From Streptomyces sp. Isolate_45 (GTDB taxonomy: Bacteria; Actinomycetota; Actinomycetes; Streptomycetales; Streptomycetaceae), in NCBI RefSeq assembly GCF_024721315.2, contig NZ_JANFAK020000027.1, positions 1 to 64,000 of the forward strand: a DNA stretch of 64,000 bases, written 5' to 3'. The stretch's first letter is position 1; every line of letters starts with the position of its first letter. The translations under genes and the position numbers were made by a program. Below the pieces are notes generated by a model. The model was not told where the DNA came from. It worked only from the letters and a program-made list of their open reading frames with translations, and did no database searches. This document shows positions 1-12,510 of this stretch, one piece after another.

Positions 1-818
1 GCCATGCCGCCGTACGTGTCGATGATGATCTTCCGGCCGGTGAGGCCGGCATCGCCCATCGGGCCACCGATCTCGAAGCGACCGGTCGGGTTCACCAGCA
101 GCCGGTAGCCCTCGGTGTCCAGCTTGATGCCGTCCTCGACGAGCTGCGCCAGCACGTGCTCGACGACGAACTCGCGGATGTCGGGAGCGAGGAGCGAGTC
201 CAGGTCGATGTCCGCGGCGTGCTGCGAGGACACGACGACGGTGTCGAGGCGCACGGCCTTGTCCCCGTCGTACTCGATGGTGACCTGGGTCTTGCCGTCG
301 GGGCGCAGGTACGGGATGGTCCCGTTCTTGCGGACCTCGGACAGGCGGCGGGAGAGCTTGTGCGCGATGTGGATCGGCAGCGGCATCAGCTCGGGGGTCT
401 CGTCGCAGGCGTAGCCGAACATCAGGCCCTGGTCGCCGGCGCCCTGCTTGTCGAGCTCGTCCTCATCGCCCTCGACGCGCTTCTCGTAGGCGGTGTCGAC
501 GCCCTGCGCGATGTCCGGGGACTGCGCGCCGATGGACACCGAGACGCCGCAGGAGGCGCCGTCGAAGCCCTTCTTCGAGGAGTCGTAGCCGATTTCGAGG
601 ATCTTCTCGCGGACGAGCTGGGCGATCGGCGCGTACGCCTTGGTCGTCACCTCGCCCGCGATGTGCACGAGACCGGTCGTGATGAGAGTCTCCACGGCCA
701 CACGCGAGGTGGGGTCCTCGGTGAGGAGCGCGTCGAGGATCGTGTCGCTGATCTGGTCAGCGATCTTGTCGGGGTGACCCTCGGTCACGGACTCCGAGGT
801 GAACAAGCGACGGGACAC
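1..818 (-). CDS. metK: S-adenosylmethionine synthetase, 3' end outside window
   Basis: Makes S-adenosylmethionine from methionine and ATP in the cytosol. The visible part is the N-terminal 272 residues of a family usually about 400 long; the gene leaves the window at base 1. The start [13 protein letters not shown] and, near the window edge, the loop [17 protein letters not shown] are hallmark MetK motifs. I place the start at the GTG ending at 818, with GGGAG about 6 nt upstream; no ATG fits. It is the last visible gene downstream of coaBC on the same strand, separated by 194 nt that may hold a structured leader. Truncation is only the window boundary. Confidence 0.96.
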   Translation of the reverse strand, partial: MSRRLFTSESVTEGHPDKIADQISDTILDALLTEDPTSRVAVETLITTGLVHIAGEVTTKAYAPIAQLVREKILEIGYDSSKKGFDGASCGVSVSIGAQSPDIAQGVDTAYEKRVEGDEDELDKQGAGDQGLMFGYACDETPELMPLPIHIAHKLSRRLSEVRKNGTIPYLRPDGKTQVTIEYDGDKAVRLDTVVVSSQHAADIDLDSLLAPDIREFVVEHVLAQLVEDGIKLDTEGYRLLVNPTGRFEIGGPMGDAGLTGRKIIIDTYGGM

Positions 819-910
819 AACGCTCCCTGGGGTTGCAGCGGCTGCTGGCTGATCATTTGGCGGAACCACATCGGGGGCTGCGCCCGATCACGTTCCTGGT
901 GCAGTTTATC

Positions 911-963
911 GGTCGCCACCGTTTGCCGGACCACCCGTCTCGCCTTATGGGAGCCATGTGACC
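911..963 (-). promoter_or_regulatory. possible structured leader of metK
   Basis: On the minus strand the metK upstream region contains a compact fold: closing pairs GGUC/GACC, an inner CUCCC/GGGUG helix and a CCG-GCAAA-CGG hairpin, ending about 90 nt before the start codon. metK is a classic target of SAM-sensing RNAs, and actinobacteria carry SAM-IV-type riboswitches, but I cannot match the conserved core of any SAM class with confidence. Treat it as a candidate leader structure only. Confidence 0.3.
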
Positions 964-1012
964 TGCGGCACTCCATTCTGACGCACGCGGTGGCCCGCGG
1001 AAAGGGCGACGC

Positions 1013-2242
1013 TCAGGCAGGTCGGGGAGCCCGCGCGGGCGCGAGCCGGGGAGCGACCTGGTCCCAGATCATTTCGGCCAGGGCTTCCTTCGGACCGTGG
1101 GGAACCGGCGTCTCGGTGCCGTCGGAGGCGAGGATGACGGCCTCGTTCTCCTCCGAACCGAAGGTCTTGGTCTCCCCCACCTCGTTGACCACGAGGAGGT
1201 CACAGCCCTTGCGGCGGAGCTTCGCGCGGCCGTTGGCGAGGACGTCGTCGGTCTCGGCGGCGAAGCCGACGACGATCTGTCCGGCCGTCGCCCGCTCGGC
1301 GGAGATCTCCGCGAGCACGTCGGGATTGCGCACGAGGGCCACCGGCTCGGGCTCCCGCCCGTCCTGCTTCTTGATCTTCCCGTCCGCGTACCGGGCGGGC
1401 CGGAAGTCGGCGACGGCCGCCGCCATCACCACGGCGTCGGCGTCGGCGGCCGCCTCGAGCACCGCCTCGCGCAGTTGGAGGGCCGTGCCCACGCGCACGA
1501 CGTCCGCGCCGGCCGGGTCGGGGAGGGCCGTGTTGGCGGCGATCAGGGTGACCCGGGCGCCACGGGCGACGGCGGTGCGGGCGAGGGCGTAGCCCTGCTT
1601 GCCGGAGGACCGGTTGCCGAGGAAGCGGACGGGGTCCAGGGGTTCGCGCGTCCCGCCGGCGCTGATCACGACGTGCCGTCCGGCGAGGTCCGGCTCGGTG
1701 ACGCCCCGCGCCAGGACCGTGCGGCAGACCTCGAAGATCCCCTCGGGGTCGGGCAGCCGCCCCTTGCCCGTGTCCTTGCCCGTGAGCCGGCCGACGGCGG
1801 GCTCGATGACGAGGGCCCCGCGACGGCGCAGCGTGGCGACGTTGTCCTGGGTGGCGGGGTGCTCCCACATCTCGGTGTGCATCGCGGGTGCGAAGACGAC
1901 CGGACAGCGGGCCGTGAGCAGCGTGTTCGTGAGGAGGTCGTCGGCCAGCCCGTGCGCGGCCTTGGCCAACATGTCGGCGGTGGCCGGGGCGACCACGACG
2001 AGGTCGGCGGACTGGCCGATGCGCACGTGGGGCACCTCGTGGACCGTCTCCCAGACCTGCGTGGAGGCCGGGTTCCCGGACAGCGCGGCCCAGGTCGCCT
2101 CGCCGACGAAGTTCAGGGACGCCGCCGTGGGCACCACCCGTACGTCGTGTCCGGACTCGGTCAGCCGGCGCAGCAGTTCGCAGGCCTTGTAGGCGGCGAT
2201 CCCGCCGCTGACCCCCAGCACGACCTTCGGCTTACCCACCAC
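1013..2242 (-). CDS. coaBC: bifunctional phosphopantothenoylcysteine decarboxylase/synthase
   Basis: Carries out two steps of coenzyme A synthesis: CTP-dependent ligation of cysteine to 4'-phosphopantothenate (CoaB half) and FMN-dependent decarboxylation to 4'-phosphopantetheine (CoaC half). The N-terminal flavoprotein half (about residues 1-180) shows VSGGIAAYKACELLR, the His of VPHVRIG near residue 72 and the PAMHTEMW substrate clamp near 119-126. The C-terminal half shows SAGGTREPLDPVRFLGN and SSGKQGYALA. I chose the GTG ending at 2242 (409 aa) because GAAGGGGAG precedes it; the upstream in-frame extension runs into the rpoZ terminator. It lies downstream of rpoZ. Confidence 0.95.
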   Translation of the reverse strand: MVGKPKVVLGVSGGIAAYKACELLRRLTESGHDVRVVPTAASLNFVGEATWAALSGNPASTQVWETVHEVPHVRIGQSADLVVVAPATADMLAKAAHGLADDLLTNTLLTARCPVVFAPAMHTEMWEHPATQDNVATLRRRGALVIEPAVGRLTGKDTGKGRLPDPEGIFEVCRTVLARGVTEPDLAGRHVVISAGGTREPLDPVRFLGNRSSGKQGYALARTAVARGARVTLIAANTALPDPAGADVVRVGTALQLREAVLEAAADADAVVMAAAVADFRPARYADGKIKKQDGREPEPVALVRNPDVLAEISAERATAGQIVVGFAAETDDVLANGRAKLRRKGCDLLVVNEVGETKTFGSEENEAVILASDGTETPVPHGPKEALAEMIWDQVAPRLAPARAPRPA

Positions 2243-2302
2243 GCACTCCCCTTCAGGATCGATCTGTCGGTGACACCCGTCAGACCCGTCGGACCTATGA
2301 CA

Positions 2303-2341
2303 CACCACAGGCCCGGCAGATGTTCTGCCGGGCCTGTGGTG
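2303..2341 (-). terminator. rpoZ terminator
   Basis: Perfect 18-bp inverted repeat with a 3-nt loop (CACCACAGGCCCGGCAGA and its complement), 16 nt after the rpoZ stop. It has no U-tract, as is common in Streptomyces. It probably separates rpoZ from coaBC, or reduces read-through. Confidence 0.8.
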
Positions 2342-2357
2342 AAGGAATCTCGGTGCC

Positions 2358-2630
2358 TTACTGAGCCGGGGCCTCGATGGCCTCGGAGGTCAGCAGACCC
2401 GCGTTGATCTCGCGCAGCGCGATCGAAAGCGGCTTCTCGTGGACGTGGGTGTCCACCAGCGGGCCGACGTACTCCAGCAGGCCCTCGCCGAGCTGGGAGT
2501 AGTACGCGTTGATCTGACGCGCGCGCTTGGCCGCGTAGATCACGAGGCTGTACTTCGAGTCCGTGGCCTCGAGCAGCTCGTCGATCGGCGGGTTGATGAT
2601 GCCCTCGGGCGCAGTGATGGAAGAGGACAC
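2358..2630 (-). CDS. rpoZ: RNA polymerase omega subunit
   Basis: Small subunit that helps assemble and stabilise RNA polymerase around beta-prime. The 90-residue protein has the typical omega core: [20 protein letters not shown], then [13 protein letters not shown] and a C-terminal region with [13 protein letters not shown]. Length fits actinobacterial omega. The start is GTG at 2630 with AAGG upstream. It follows gmk in the same direction across an unusual 160-nt GATC-rich spacer; the gmk-rpoZ-coaBC order is widely conserved in bacteria. Confidence 0.96.
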   Translation of the reverse strand: MSSSITAPEGIINPPIDELLEATDSKYSLVIYAAKRARQINAYYSQLGEGLLEYVGPLVDTHVHEKPLSIALREINAGLLTSEAIEAPAQ

Positions 2631-2644
2631 GCTCTACCTTCCGA

Positions 2645-2803
2645 AGATGGGTGAATGATCGAAACGATCAAGTATTGACCGCGATCACATGGTGGATCAC
2701 ATGCTTGGCCGCATGGTGGATCCGATGTTGATCGACTGTTGACCGACTGCTGATCGACATGAAATCGATCAACGATCGATGGATCAACGATCAGACGACA
2801 TTC
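2645..2803. repeat. GATC-dense gmk-rpoZ spacer
   Basis: The spacer between gmk and rpoZ holds eleven GATC tetramers within about 145 nt, many embedded in TGATCGA, CGATCAA or GGATCA-like units, and is far more AT-rich than its surroundings. Two near-direct copies of CATGGTGGATC also occur (around 2690 and 2712). It codes for nothing recognisable. It may form alternating hairpins or bind a factor; function unknown. Confidence 0.7.
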
Positions 2804-3354
2804 ATCAAGGCTAGCAGCTCGCGCGCCACGTCCTCGACGGAGGTGTTGACCAGGGTGGTGTCGAACTCGGATTCGGCAGCGAGTTCGATCTTGGCGGTCG
2901 CGAGGCGACGCTCGATGACCTCCGCGGACTCGGTACCGCGGCCGGTGAGCCGGCGGACCAGTTCGTCCCAGCTCGGAGGGGCCAGGAAGACCAGCTGGGC
3001 GTCGGGCTTGGACTCGCGAACGAGCCGGGCGCCCTGGAGGTCGATCTCCAGCAGTACGGGCTCGCCGTTGTCCAGGCGTTCCAGCACCGCGCCGCGCGGT
3101 GTGCCGTAGCGGTTGCCCGCGAACTCGGCCCACTCCAGCAGCTCGCCGTTGGCGATCAGCTTGTCGAACTCGTCGTCGTTGACGAAGAAGTAGTGGACTC
3201 CGTGTCGCTCACCGGGCCGCGGCTTGCGGGTGGTGGCCGACACCGAGAGCCATACCTCGGGGTGGACTGTGCGCATATGCGCGACGACCGTGCTCTTGCC
3301 GACCCCCGAGGGGCCGGAGAGCACGGTCAGCCGCGGACGAACCTCTGCTGCCAT
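2791..3354 (-). CDS. gmk: guanylate kinase
   Basis: Phosphorylates GMP (and dGMP) to GDP with ATP, feeding GTP and (p)ppGpp pools. The 187-residue protein has the P-loop [10 protein letters not shown] at about 11-20, the GMP-binding RKPRPGE(R)HGVHYFF segment, and [13 protein letters not shown] further on, all standard. I use the ATG at 3354 ([10 protein letters not shown]), next to the P-loop as in other Gmk proteins; an in-frame ORF continues upstream into the end of mihF but looks non-coding. The ribosome site in front of this ATG is weak. It is immediately downstream of mihF. Confidence 0.95.
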   Translation of the reverse strand: MAAEVRPRLTVLSGPSGVGKSTVVAHMRTVHPEVWLSVSATTRKPRPGERHGVHYFFVNDDEFDKLIANGELLEWAEFAGNRYGTPRGAVLERLDNGEPVLLEIDLQGARLVRESKPDAQLVFLAPPSWDELVRRLTGRGTESAEVIERRLATAKIELAAESEFDTTLVNTSVEDVARELLALMNVV

Positions 3355-3415
3355 AGAGCGATTATCCAGGTTCTCGGGACTGCCTGAGAACGCCGGGAGA
3401 ACTTCGGGCAACGCC

Positions 3416-3739
3416 TCAGGCGTTGCTACCGCCGAACTCGCGCTCCAGAGAGGCGATCTGGTTGGAACCGAGACCTCGGACACGCCGGGACTCGGAGATG
3501 CCGAGGCGCTCCATGAGCTGCTTGGCGCGGACCTTGCCGACGCCGGGCAGCGACTCCAGAAGGGCGGAGACCTTCATCTTGCCGATGACGTCGTTCTCCT
3601 GACCCATCTTGATGACGTCATGGAGAGTGGCGCCGGAGTGCTTGAGTCGATTCTTCACCTCGGCCCGCTCCCGGCGAGCCGCGGCGGCCTTTTCGAGCGC
3701 TGCTGCGCGCTGTTCAGGGGTAAGGGGCGGAAGAGCCAC
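3416..3739 (-). CDS. mihF: actinobacterial integration host factor (sIHF)
   Basis: Nucleoid-associated DNA-binding protein of actinobacteria, unrelated in fold to the HU/IHF dimer; in Streptomyces (SCO1480) it affects nucleoid compaction, sporulation and antibiotic production. The 107-residue product begins [20 protein letters not shown] (long helix), and its C-terminal half carries the helix-two-turn-helix DNA-contact segment [20 protein letters not shown] followed by [13 protein letters not shown] use the GTG at 3739 with GAGGTGAC upstream; the longer in-frame ORF to 3829 adds residues not seen in family members. It sits 61 nt upstream of gmk. Confidence 0.94.
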   Translation of the reverse strand: MALPPLTPEQRAAALEKAAAARRERAEVKNRLKHSGATLHDVIKMGQENDVIGKMKVSALLESLPGVGKVRAKQLMERLGISESRRVRGLGSNQIASLEREFGGSNA

Positions 3740-4142
3740 GCCTACGTCACCTCGGATGTCGAACTGTCGGATACGGACCGGCACGGAGCACTTGGGCACC
3801 ACGCCGGGCGAGCCCCCGAACAGCGACAAAAATCGTTCGCTGCTCGTTCACTCTGGTCGGAGACTAGCGGCCAAGGCCGCTCCAGTCAGCGAGAACGGAC
3901 GAAAAGTCCTGGTCAGCCTCCACTGAACCGTACATCACGGACAAAGTACCCCGGTTTTGTCCGGGGAAAGACGTTCGAATTTCGTCAAGCCGTGCCACGG
4001 ACCCGGTCGGCGGCGCCGGCGGAGCACTCGATTCCGCGCCCCCGGGACGGCCGTACGTGACCTTGCCCACCCGGGAACGACGACGGGGCCGGCCGCGGCA
4101 AAAGCGGTCCGGCCCCATCGGTGCCGGGGTACTCCCGGCGCG
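3740..4142. other. gap between pyrF and mihF
   Basis: About 400 nt without a gene. It holds the pyrF terminator hairpin (4081-4120), a short CCCCGG/CCGGGG inverted repeat at 3949-3966 and a 7-bp AGCGGCC/GGCCGCT inverted repeat at 3866-3881. The mihF promoter must lie here but I cannot place convincing -35/-10 boxes. A minus-strand 84-codon ORF (3864-4118) resembles nothing and lacks good initiation signals. Confidence 0.6.
4081..4120 (-). terminator. terminator after pyrF and the pyr operon
   Basis: GGGGCCGG-CCGC pairs with GCGG-CCGGCCCC around a short A-rich loop, with one bulge, starting 23 nt past the pyrF stop. This closes the pyrimidine operon on the minus strand. Confidence 0.75.
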
Positions 4143-4994
4143 CTACCCGGCGACGGCCGCGCGGACCTCGTCGGCGAAGCCCTTCGCCGCGGCGCGCAGC
4201 GCCGCCGCGTCCGGGCCGTGCTTCAGAACGCCCCGCGACACGTTCGGGACGACGTTGCCGACGGCCCGGCCGAAGACGGCCGGGAGGTCGGCGGCCGTCG
4301 CGCCCTGGGCGCCGATGCCCGGGGCCAGCAGCGGGCCGTTGATGTCGAGGTCGAAGGAGGACAGGTCGCCGAGGGTGGCGCCGACCACCGCGCCGAAGGA
4401 GCCCATCGGCTCGGCTCCGGCGTTCTCCGCCGCCAGGTGGGCCAGCATCGTCGCGCCGATGGTGCGGCCGTCCTCGCGCAGTGCCCGCTGGACCTCGGCG
4501 CCCTCGGGGTTCGAGGTGAGGGCGAGCACGAACAGGCCCGCGCCCGACTCGCGCGCCAGGTCCACGGCCGGCTTCAGGGAGCCGTAACCGAGGTACGGGG
4601 AGACCGTCAGCGCGTCCGAGAACAGCGGCGAGGACGGGTCCAGGAAGGCGGCGGCGTAGGCGGCCATCGTCGAGCCGATGTCGCCGCGCTTCGCGTCCAT
4701 CACGACGAGGGTCCCGGCAGCGCGCGCGTCCGCGACGGTCCTCTCCAGCACCGCGACGCCGCGCGAGCCGAAGCGCTCGAAGAAGGCGGCCTGCGGCTTG
4801 AAGACGGCGACCTCCTCCGCCAGGGCCTCCACGACGGTGCGGGAGAACCGCTCCAGGCCCGCGATGTCGTCGTCCAGCCCCCAGGAGGCCAGCAGGGCGG
4901 CGTGCGGGTCGATGCCGACGCACAGCGGGCCCCGCGCGTCCATGGCGGCGCGCAGACGGGTTCCGAAGGGGATCACAGGGGTCTCGGGGCTCAC
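4143..4994 (-). CDS. pyrF: orotidine 5'-phosphate decarboxylase
   Basis: Last step of de novo UMP synthesis: decarboxylates OMP to UMP. At 283 residues it is the long form of the enzyme found in actinobacteria. The catalytic Asp-Lys-Asp array is in VVMDAKRGDIGST (around residues 97-109), and LCVGIDPH near residue 24 is the phosphate-side strand. Start GTG at 4994 overlaps the pyrD stop by 4 nt (GTGA), suggesting translational coupling. It is the distal gene of the pyr operon and is followed by a strong hairpin. Confidence 0.96.
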   Translation of the reverse strand: MSPETPVIPFGTRLRAAMDARGPLCVGIDPHAALLASWGLDDDIAGLERFSRTVVEALAEEVAVFKPQAAFFERFGSRGVAVLERTVADARAAGTLVVMDAKRGDIGSTMAAYAAAFLDPSSPLFSDALTVSPYLGYGSLKPAVDLARESGAGLFVLALTSNPEGAEVQRALREDGRTIGATMLAHLAAENAGAEPMGSFGAVVGATLGDLSSFDLDINGPLLAPGIGAQGATAADLPAVFGRAVGNVVPNVSRGVLKHGPDAAALRAAAKGFADEVRAAVAG

Positions 4995-6100
4995 AGCGCG
5001 GCCTTTCGGGTCTCGGCGCCCACGGCCTCGGCCAGGGTCGCGTACGGGCTGTTGGCCAGGCGGGCGGCCAGGCCCTTGTGGATGGCGCGGGCGTAGAAGG
5101 GGCCCTCGTAGATGAAGGCGCTGTAACCCTGGATCAGGGTGGCGCCCGCGAGGATGCGCTGCCAGGCGTCCTCGGCGTTCTCGATGCCCCCCACGCCCAC
5201 CAGGACGATCCGGTCGCCCACCCGGGAGTACAGGCGCCGCAGGACCTCCAGGGAGCGCTCCTTGACCGGCGCCCCGGACAGCCCGCCGGTCTCCTTCACC
5301 AGGGACGGGGAGGACTTCAGGCCCAGCCCCTCGCGGGCGATGGTGGTGTTCGTGGCGATGATGCCGTCCAGGCCGAGCTCCAGGGCGAGGTCGGCGACGG
5401 CGTCGACGTCCTCGTCCGCCAGGTCCGGAGCGATCTTGACCAGCAGCGGGACGCGCCGGTCGGTGACCGCCCGGTCCGCGGCCTCGCGGACGGCCGTGAG
5501 CAGCGGGCGCAGCGACTCCGTCGCCTGGAGGTTGCGCAGACCCGGGGTGTTCGGCGAGGAGACGTTGACGACGAGGTAGTCCGCGTGGCGGGCCAGGCGC
5601 TCGGTGGAGAGCACGTAGTCGGCGGCGGCCTCGGCCTCCGGGACGACCTTGGTCTTGCCGATGTTGACGCCGACGACGGTCCGGAAGACCGGGTTGCGGG
5701 CCGCGAGGCGGGCGGCGACCGCCTCGGATCCCTCGTTGTTGAAGCCCATGCGGTTGATCAGGGCGCGGTCGGCGACGAGGCGGAAGAGCCGCTTCTTGGG
5801 GTTGCCGGGCTGGGCCTGACCGGTGACCGTGCCGATCTCGACGTGGTCGAAGCCGAGCATGGACATCCCGTCGATCGCGACGGCGTTCTTGTCGAAGCCG
5901 GCGGCGAGCCCGAAGGGGCCGTGCATCCGCAGGCCGAGGGCCTCGGTGCGCAGCTCCTCGTAGCGGGGTGCGAGCGCGGCCGCGACGAAGGTGCGCAGCA
6001 CGGGGGTGCGCGCGGCGAGGCGGATCCAGCGGAAGGCCGCGTAGTGGGCCTGCTCCGGGTCCATCCGCTTGAAGACCAGGTTGAAGAAGAGCTTGTACAT
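4991..6100 (-). CDS. pyrD: dihydroorotate dehydrogenase, class 2 (quinone-dependent)
   Basis: Oxidises dihydroorotate to orotate using FMN and passes electrons to membrane quinones. The 369-residue product has the extended N-terminus of class 2 enzymes ([22 protein letters not shown]), which forms the membrane-associating helices, then [25 protein letters not shown] and the [15 protein letters not shown] loop whose Ser is the class 2 catalytic base (class 1 uses Cys). ATG start at 6100. It follows carB with an intervening hairpin and overlaps pyrF by 4 nt. Confidence 0.96.
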   Translation of the reverse strand: MYKLFFNLVFKRMDPEQAHYAAFRWIRLAARTPVLRTFVAAALAPRYEELRTEALGLRMHGPFGLAAGFDKNAVAIDGMSMLGFDHVEIGTVTGQAQPGNPKKRLFRLVADRALINRMGFNNEGSEAVAARLAARNPVFRTVVGVNIGKTKVVPEAEAAADYVLSTERLARHADYLVVNVSSPNTPGLRNLQATESLRPLLTAVREAADRAVTDRRVPLLVKIAPDLADEDVDAVADLALELGLDGIIATNTTIAREGLGLKSSPSLVKETGGLSGAPVKERSLEVLRRLYSRVGDRIVLVGVGGIENAEDAWQRILAGATLIQGYSAFIYEGPFYARAIHKGLAARLANSPYATLAEAVGAETRKAAL

Positions 6101-6131
6101 CGTCGTGAAGATCCCTCTGCGCTCATGGAAA

Positions 6132-6163
6132 GGGGGACACCCGTCGTGAAACCGGTGTCCCCC
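6132..6163 (-). terminator. hairpin between carB and pyrD
   Basis: Perfect 10-bp stem GGGGGACACC/GGTGTCCCCC with a 12-nt loop in the 88-nt spacer between carB and pyrD. Lying inside an otherwise tightly packed operon, it could partially terminate or protect the upstream mRNA. The run after the stem (TTTCC) is only weakly U-rich. Confidence 0.55.
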
Positions 6164-6188
6164 CTCCCGTGTCCGGGCTGTACGGGTG

Positions 6189-9489
<3,301 letters not shown>

Positions 9490-9497
<8 letters not shown>

Positions 9498-10638
9498 GCT
9501 CGGCCTCCATCAGGGATACGAAACGGTCGAAGAGGTACGCGGCGTCGTGCGGGCCGGCGGCCGCCTCGGGGTGGTACTGGACGGAGAAGGCCGGCTGGTC
9601 GAGCAGCTGGAGGCCTTCGACGACCTGGTCGTTCAGGCAGACGTGGGAGACCTCGGCGCGGCCGTAGGGGGTCTCGGACACCTTGTCGAGGGGCGCGTCG
9701 ACGGCGAAGCCGTGGTTGTGCGCGGTGATCTCGACCTTGCCGGTGGTGCGGTCCTGGACCGGCTGGTTGATGCCGCGGTGGCCGTACTTCAGCTTGTAGG
9801 TGCCGAAGCCGAGCGCGCGGCCCAGGATCTGGTTGCCGAAGCAGATGCCGAACAGCGGGGTCCTGCGGGCGAGGACGCCCTGCATGACCGCGACGGGTCC
9901 GTCGGCGGTGGCCGGGTCGCCCGGGCCGTTGGAGAAGAACACGCCGTCCGGGTTGACCGCGTACACGTCCTCGACGGTGGCGGTGGCGGGCAGCACGTGG
10001 ACCTCGATGCCGCGCTCGGCCATCCGGTGCGGGGTCATGCCCTTGATGCCGAGGTCGACCGCGGCCACGGTGAACTTCTTCTCGCCGATGGCGGGGACGA
10101 CGTACGTCTCCTTGGTGGCGACCTCGGCGGAGAGGTTGGCGCCCTTCATCTGCGGGGCTTCCTTGACGCGGGCCAGCAGCGTCTCGTCGCGCACGCCCGT
10201 CCAGGCGTCGCCGGAGAAGATGCCGACGCGCATGGCGCCGCGCTCGCGCAGGTGGCGGGTCAGGGCGCGGGTGTCGATGCCGGAGATGCCGACGACGCCC
10301 TGCTTGACGAGCTCCTCGTCCAGCGAGCGCTGCGAGCGCCAGTTGGAGGGGACGCGGGCGGGGTCGCGCACGACGTACCCGGCGACCCAGATCCGGGAGG
10401 ACTCGGGGTCCTCGTCGTTGACGCCGGTGTTGCCCACGTGCGGGGCGGTCATCACGACGACCTGCCGGTGGTACGACGGGTCGGTGAGGGTCTCCTGGTA
10501 GCCGGTCATCCCGGTGGAGAACACGGCCTCGCCGAAGGTCTCCCCCACAGCGCCGTAGGCGCGGCCGCGGAAGATGCGACCGTCCTCCAGGACGAGTACG
10601 GCGGGAGCTTTGGCTGCTCCCCTGGTGGAGGTCGTCAT
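9490..10638 (-). CDS. carA: carbamoyl-phosphate synthase small (glutaminase) subunit
   Basis: Class I glutamine amidotransferase subunit that releases ammonia from glutamine for CarB. The 382-residue protein starts with the CarA-specific N-domain ([31 protein letters not shown]) and has the glutaminase nucleophile in [17 protein letters not shown] (Cys near 266) with the partner His/Glu in [10 protein letters not shown] near the end. I chose the ATG at 10638 because it overlaps the upstream membrane-protein stop by 4 nt (ATGA) and matches family length; the ORF extends in frame upstream but is not coding there. Confidence 0.96.
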
Positions 10639-11225
10639 CGTTCGGCGCCTTCCGTCGTGATGGATGAGTTCTGTGTTACCAGCGTGTCGATGCTTCGAAC
10701 CCAGGCGGCGTGTTCGGCCGCGCGGTCGGAGCGGAATCCGGAGTCGATCAGCTTGTCGCCGTGCGCCCATGTGACGACGAGCAGACCGCCCTCGGTGAGT
10801 ACCTTGCCCGCGATTCCCTTGTCGAGGCGGGCGCCGCGCAGCTGCGCGGCCGGTACGAAGAAGTCGGTGGCACCCGGTCGAACCACGTCGAGGCCCGCGT
10901 CGGTGAGCGTGAGCTCGACCCGGCTGCGGACGCCCAGACCGTGGGCGACGATCCGGTCCAGCCACTGCCCGGCGGTGGTCGAACCGTGGTACCGGCCGGT
11001 CAGCGCCAGCCGGTGCTCGGGGAGTCCGTCGGGTGCGACGGGCAGCTCCGGCAGATCGCTCTGCAGTGCGCCGCGCCATTTCCAGCCCTGCCGCATCAGC
11101 CAGTACACGAACGCGATGAAGACGAGCAGACCGACCACCCACGCGATGCGGGCGCCCCAGTCCGTCACCTCCGCCGACTGTCGCTCGGCAGCCTCTGCGG
11201 CCAGTTGGATTACTGCAGGTGTCAC
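10635..11225 (-). CDS. membrane-anchored PH-like domain protein within the pyr operon
   Basis: 196 residues: an extracytoplasmic or short N-tail, one membrane helix at about 24-43 ([18 protein letters not shown]), then a soluble beta-rich domain with [27 protein letters not shown] and [20 protein letters not shown] that resembles bacterial PH-like (bPH) domains. No catalytic motif is visible. It overlaps pyrC by 4 nt (GTGA) and carA by 4 nt (ATGA), so it is co-translated with pyrimidine enzymes. The same position is occupied by a like protein in other streptomycetes. The pathway role is unknown; a membrane tether or an unrelated passenger are both possible. Confidence 0.75.
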   Translation of the reverse strand: MTPAVIQLAAEAAERQSAEVTDWGARIAWVVGLLVFIAFVYWLMRQGWKWRGALQSDLPELPVAPDGLPEHRLALTGRYHGSTTAGQWLDRIVAHGLGVRSRVELTLTDAGLDVVRPGATDFFVPAAQLRGARLDKGIAGKVLTEGGLLVVTWAHGDKLIDSGFRSDRAAEHAAWVRSIDTLVTQNSSITTEGAER

Positions 11226-12508
11226 GCCAGTTTCCCGTCCACGACCGTTGCCCGGCCCCGCAGGAAGGTATGAGTGACGCGCCCCGGCAGCTCACGGCCC
11301 TCGTAAGGCGTGTTGCGGCTGCGGGAGGCGAAGTGTGCGGGGTCCACGACACCACGGTACGAGGTATCGACCAAGGTCAGGTTCGCGGGTTCACCTGCCG
11401 AGACGGGTCGGCCGTGGTTGTCCAGGCTTCCGATGCGCGCCGGAGCGAAGGACATGCGCTCCGCGACGCCCGCCCAGTCGAGCAGTCCGGTCTCGACCAT
11501 CGTCTGCTGGACGACGGACAGCGCGGTCTCCAGGCCGACCATGCCCATGGCGGCGGCGGCCCACTCGCAGTCCTTGTCCTCGTGCGGGTGCGGGGCGTGG
11601 TCGGTGGCGACGATGTCGATCGTGCCGTCGGCGAGCGCCTCGCGCAGGGCCAGCACGTCGCGCTCGGTGCGCAGCGGCGGGTTGACCTTGTAGACCGCGT
11701 TGTACGAACGGACCAGCTCGTCGGTGAGGAGCAGGTGGTGCGGGGTGACCTCGGCGGTGACGTCGATGCCGCGGGACTTGGCCCAGCGGACGATCTCGAC
11801 GGAGCCGGCGGTGGAGAGGTGGCAGATGTGCACGCGGGAACCGACGTGCTCGGCGAGGAGGACGTCGCGGGCGATGATCGACTCCTCGGCCACGGCCGGC
11901 CAGCCGCCGAGGCCGAGCTCGGCCGAGACGATGCCCTCGTTCATCTGGGCGCCCTCGGTGAGGCGGGGCTCCTGGGCGTGCTGGGCGACGACGCCGCCGA
12001 AGGCCTTCACGTACTCCAGGGCGCGGCGCATGATCACGGCGTCGTCGACGCACTTGCCGTCGTCGGAGAAGACGGTGACGCGGGCGGCGGAGTCGTGCAT
12101 GGCGCCCAGCTCGGAGAGCTGCTTGCCCTCCAGGCCGACGGTGACGGCGCCGATGGGCTGCACGTCGCAGTAGCCGGACTCCTTGCCCAGGCGCCACACC
12201 TGCTCGACGACGCCGGCGGTGTCGGCGACCGGGAAGGTGTTCGCCATGGCGAACACGGCGGTGAAGCCGCCGGAGGCCGCGGCGCGGGTGCCGGTGAGGA
12301 CGGTCTCGGAGTCCTCGCGGCCGGGCTCGCGCAGGTGGGTGTGCAGGTCGACGAGGCCGGGGAGGAGGACCTGCCCCGCGGCCTCGATGACGGTCGCGCC
12401 CTCGGCGGACAGGCCGGTACCGACCTCGGCGATGGTCTCGCCGTCGATCAGGACGTCCTGCGCCTCGCCACCGAGTACCTTCGCGCCACGGATAAGGATC
12501 TTGCTCAT
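11222..12508 (-). CDS. pyrC: dihydroorotase
   Basis: Cyclises N-carbamoyl-aspartate to dihydroorotate. The 428-residue amidohydrolase has the metal-binding [10 protein letters not shown] near residue 60, [10 protein letters not shown] (bridging Asp of type I enzymes instead of a carboxylated Lys), further ligand His residues in VAQHAQEP and [11 protein letters not shown], and the catalytic Asp in [12 protein letters not shown] start at 12508 lies 2 nt after the pyrB stop. Type I, ATCase-associated form; here pyrB and pyrC are adjacent, compatible with a complex. Confidence 0.96.
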   Translation of the reverse strand: MSKILIRGAKVLGGEAQDVLIDGETIAEVGTGLSAEGATVIEAAGQVLLPGLVDLHTHLREPGREDSETVLTGTRAAASGGFTAVFAMANTFPVADTAGVVEQVWRLGKESGYCDVQPIGAVTVGLEGKQLSELGAMHDSAARVTVFSDDGKCVDDAVIMRRALEYVKAFGGVVAQHAQEPRLTEGAQMNEGIVSAELGLGGWPAVAEESIIARDVLLAEHVGSRVHICHLSTAGSVEIVRWAKSRGIDVTAEVTPHHLLLTDELVRSYNAVYKVNPPLRTERDVLALREALADGTIDIVATDHAPHPHEDKDCEWAAAAMGMVGLETALSVVQQTMVETGLLDWAGVAERMSFAPARIGSLDNHGRPVSAGEPANLTLVDTSYRGVVDPAHFASRSRNTPYEGRELPGRVTHTFLRGRATVVDGKLA

Positions 12509-12510
12509 GA

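Noticed and set aside
911..963. Naming the metK leader a SAM-IV or SAM-I riboswitch
   Set aside because: The core consensus of those classes cannot be aligned convincingly by eye; kept as an unnamed candidate.
3864..4118. 84-codon minus-strand frame in the pyrF-mihF gap
   Set aside because: No ribosome site, no conservation signs, composition like non-coding sequence.
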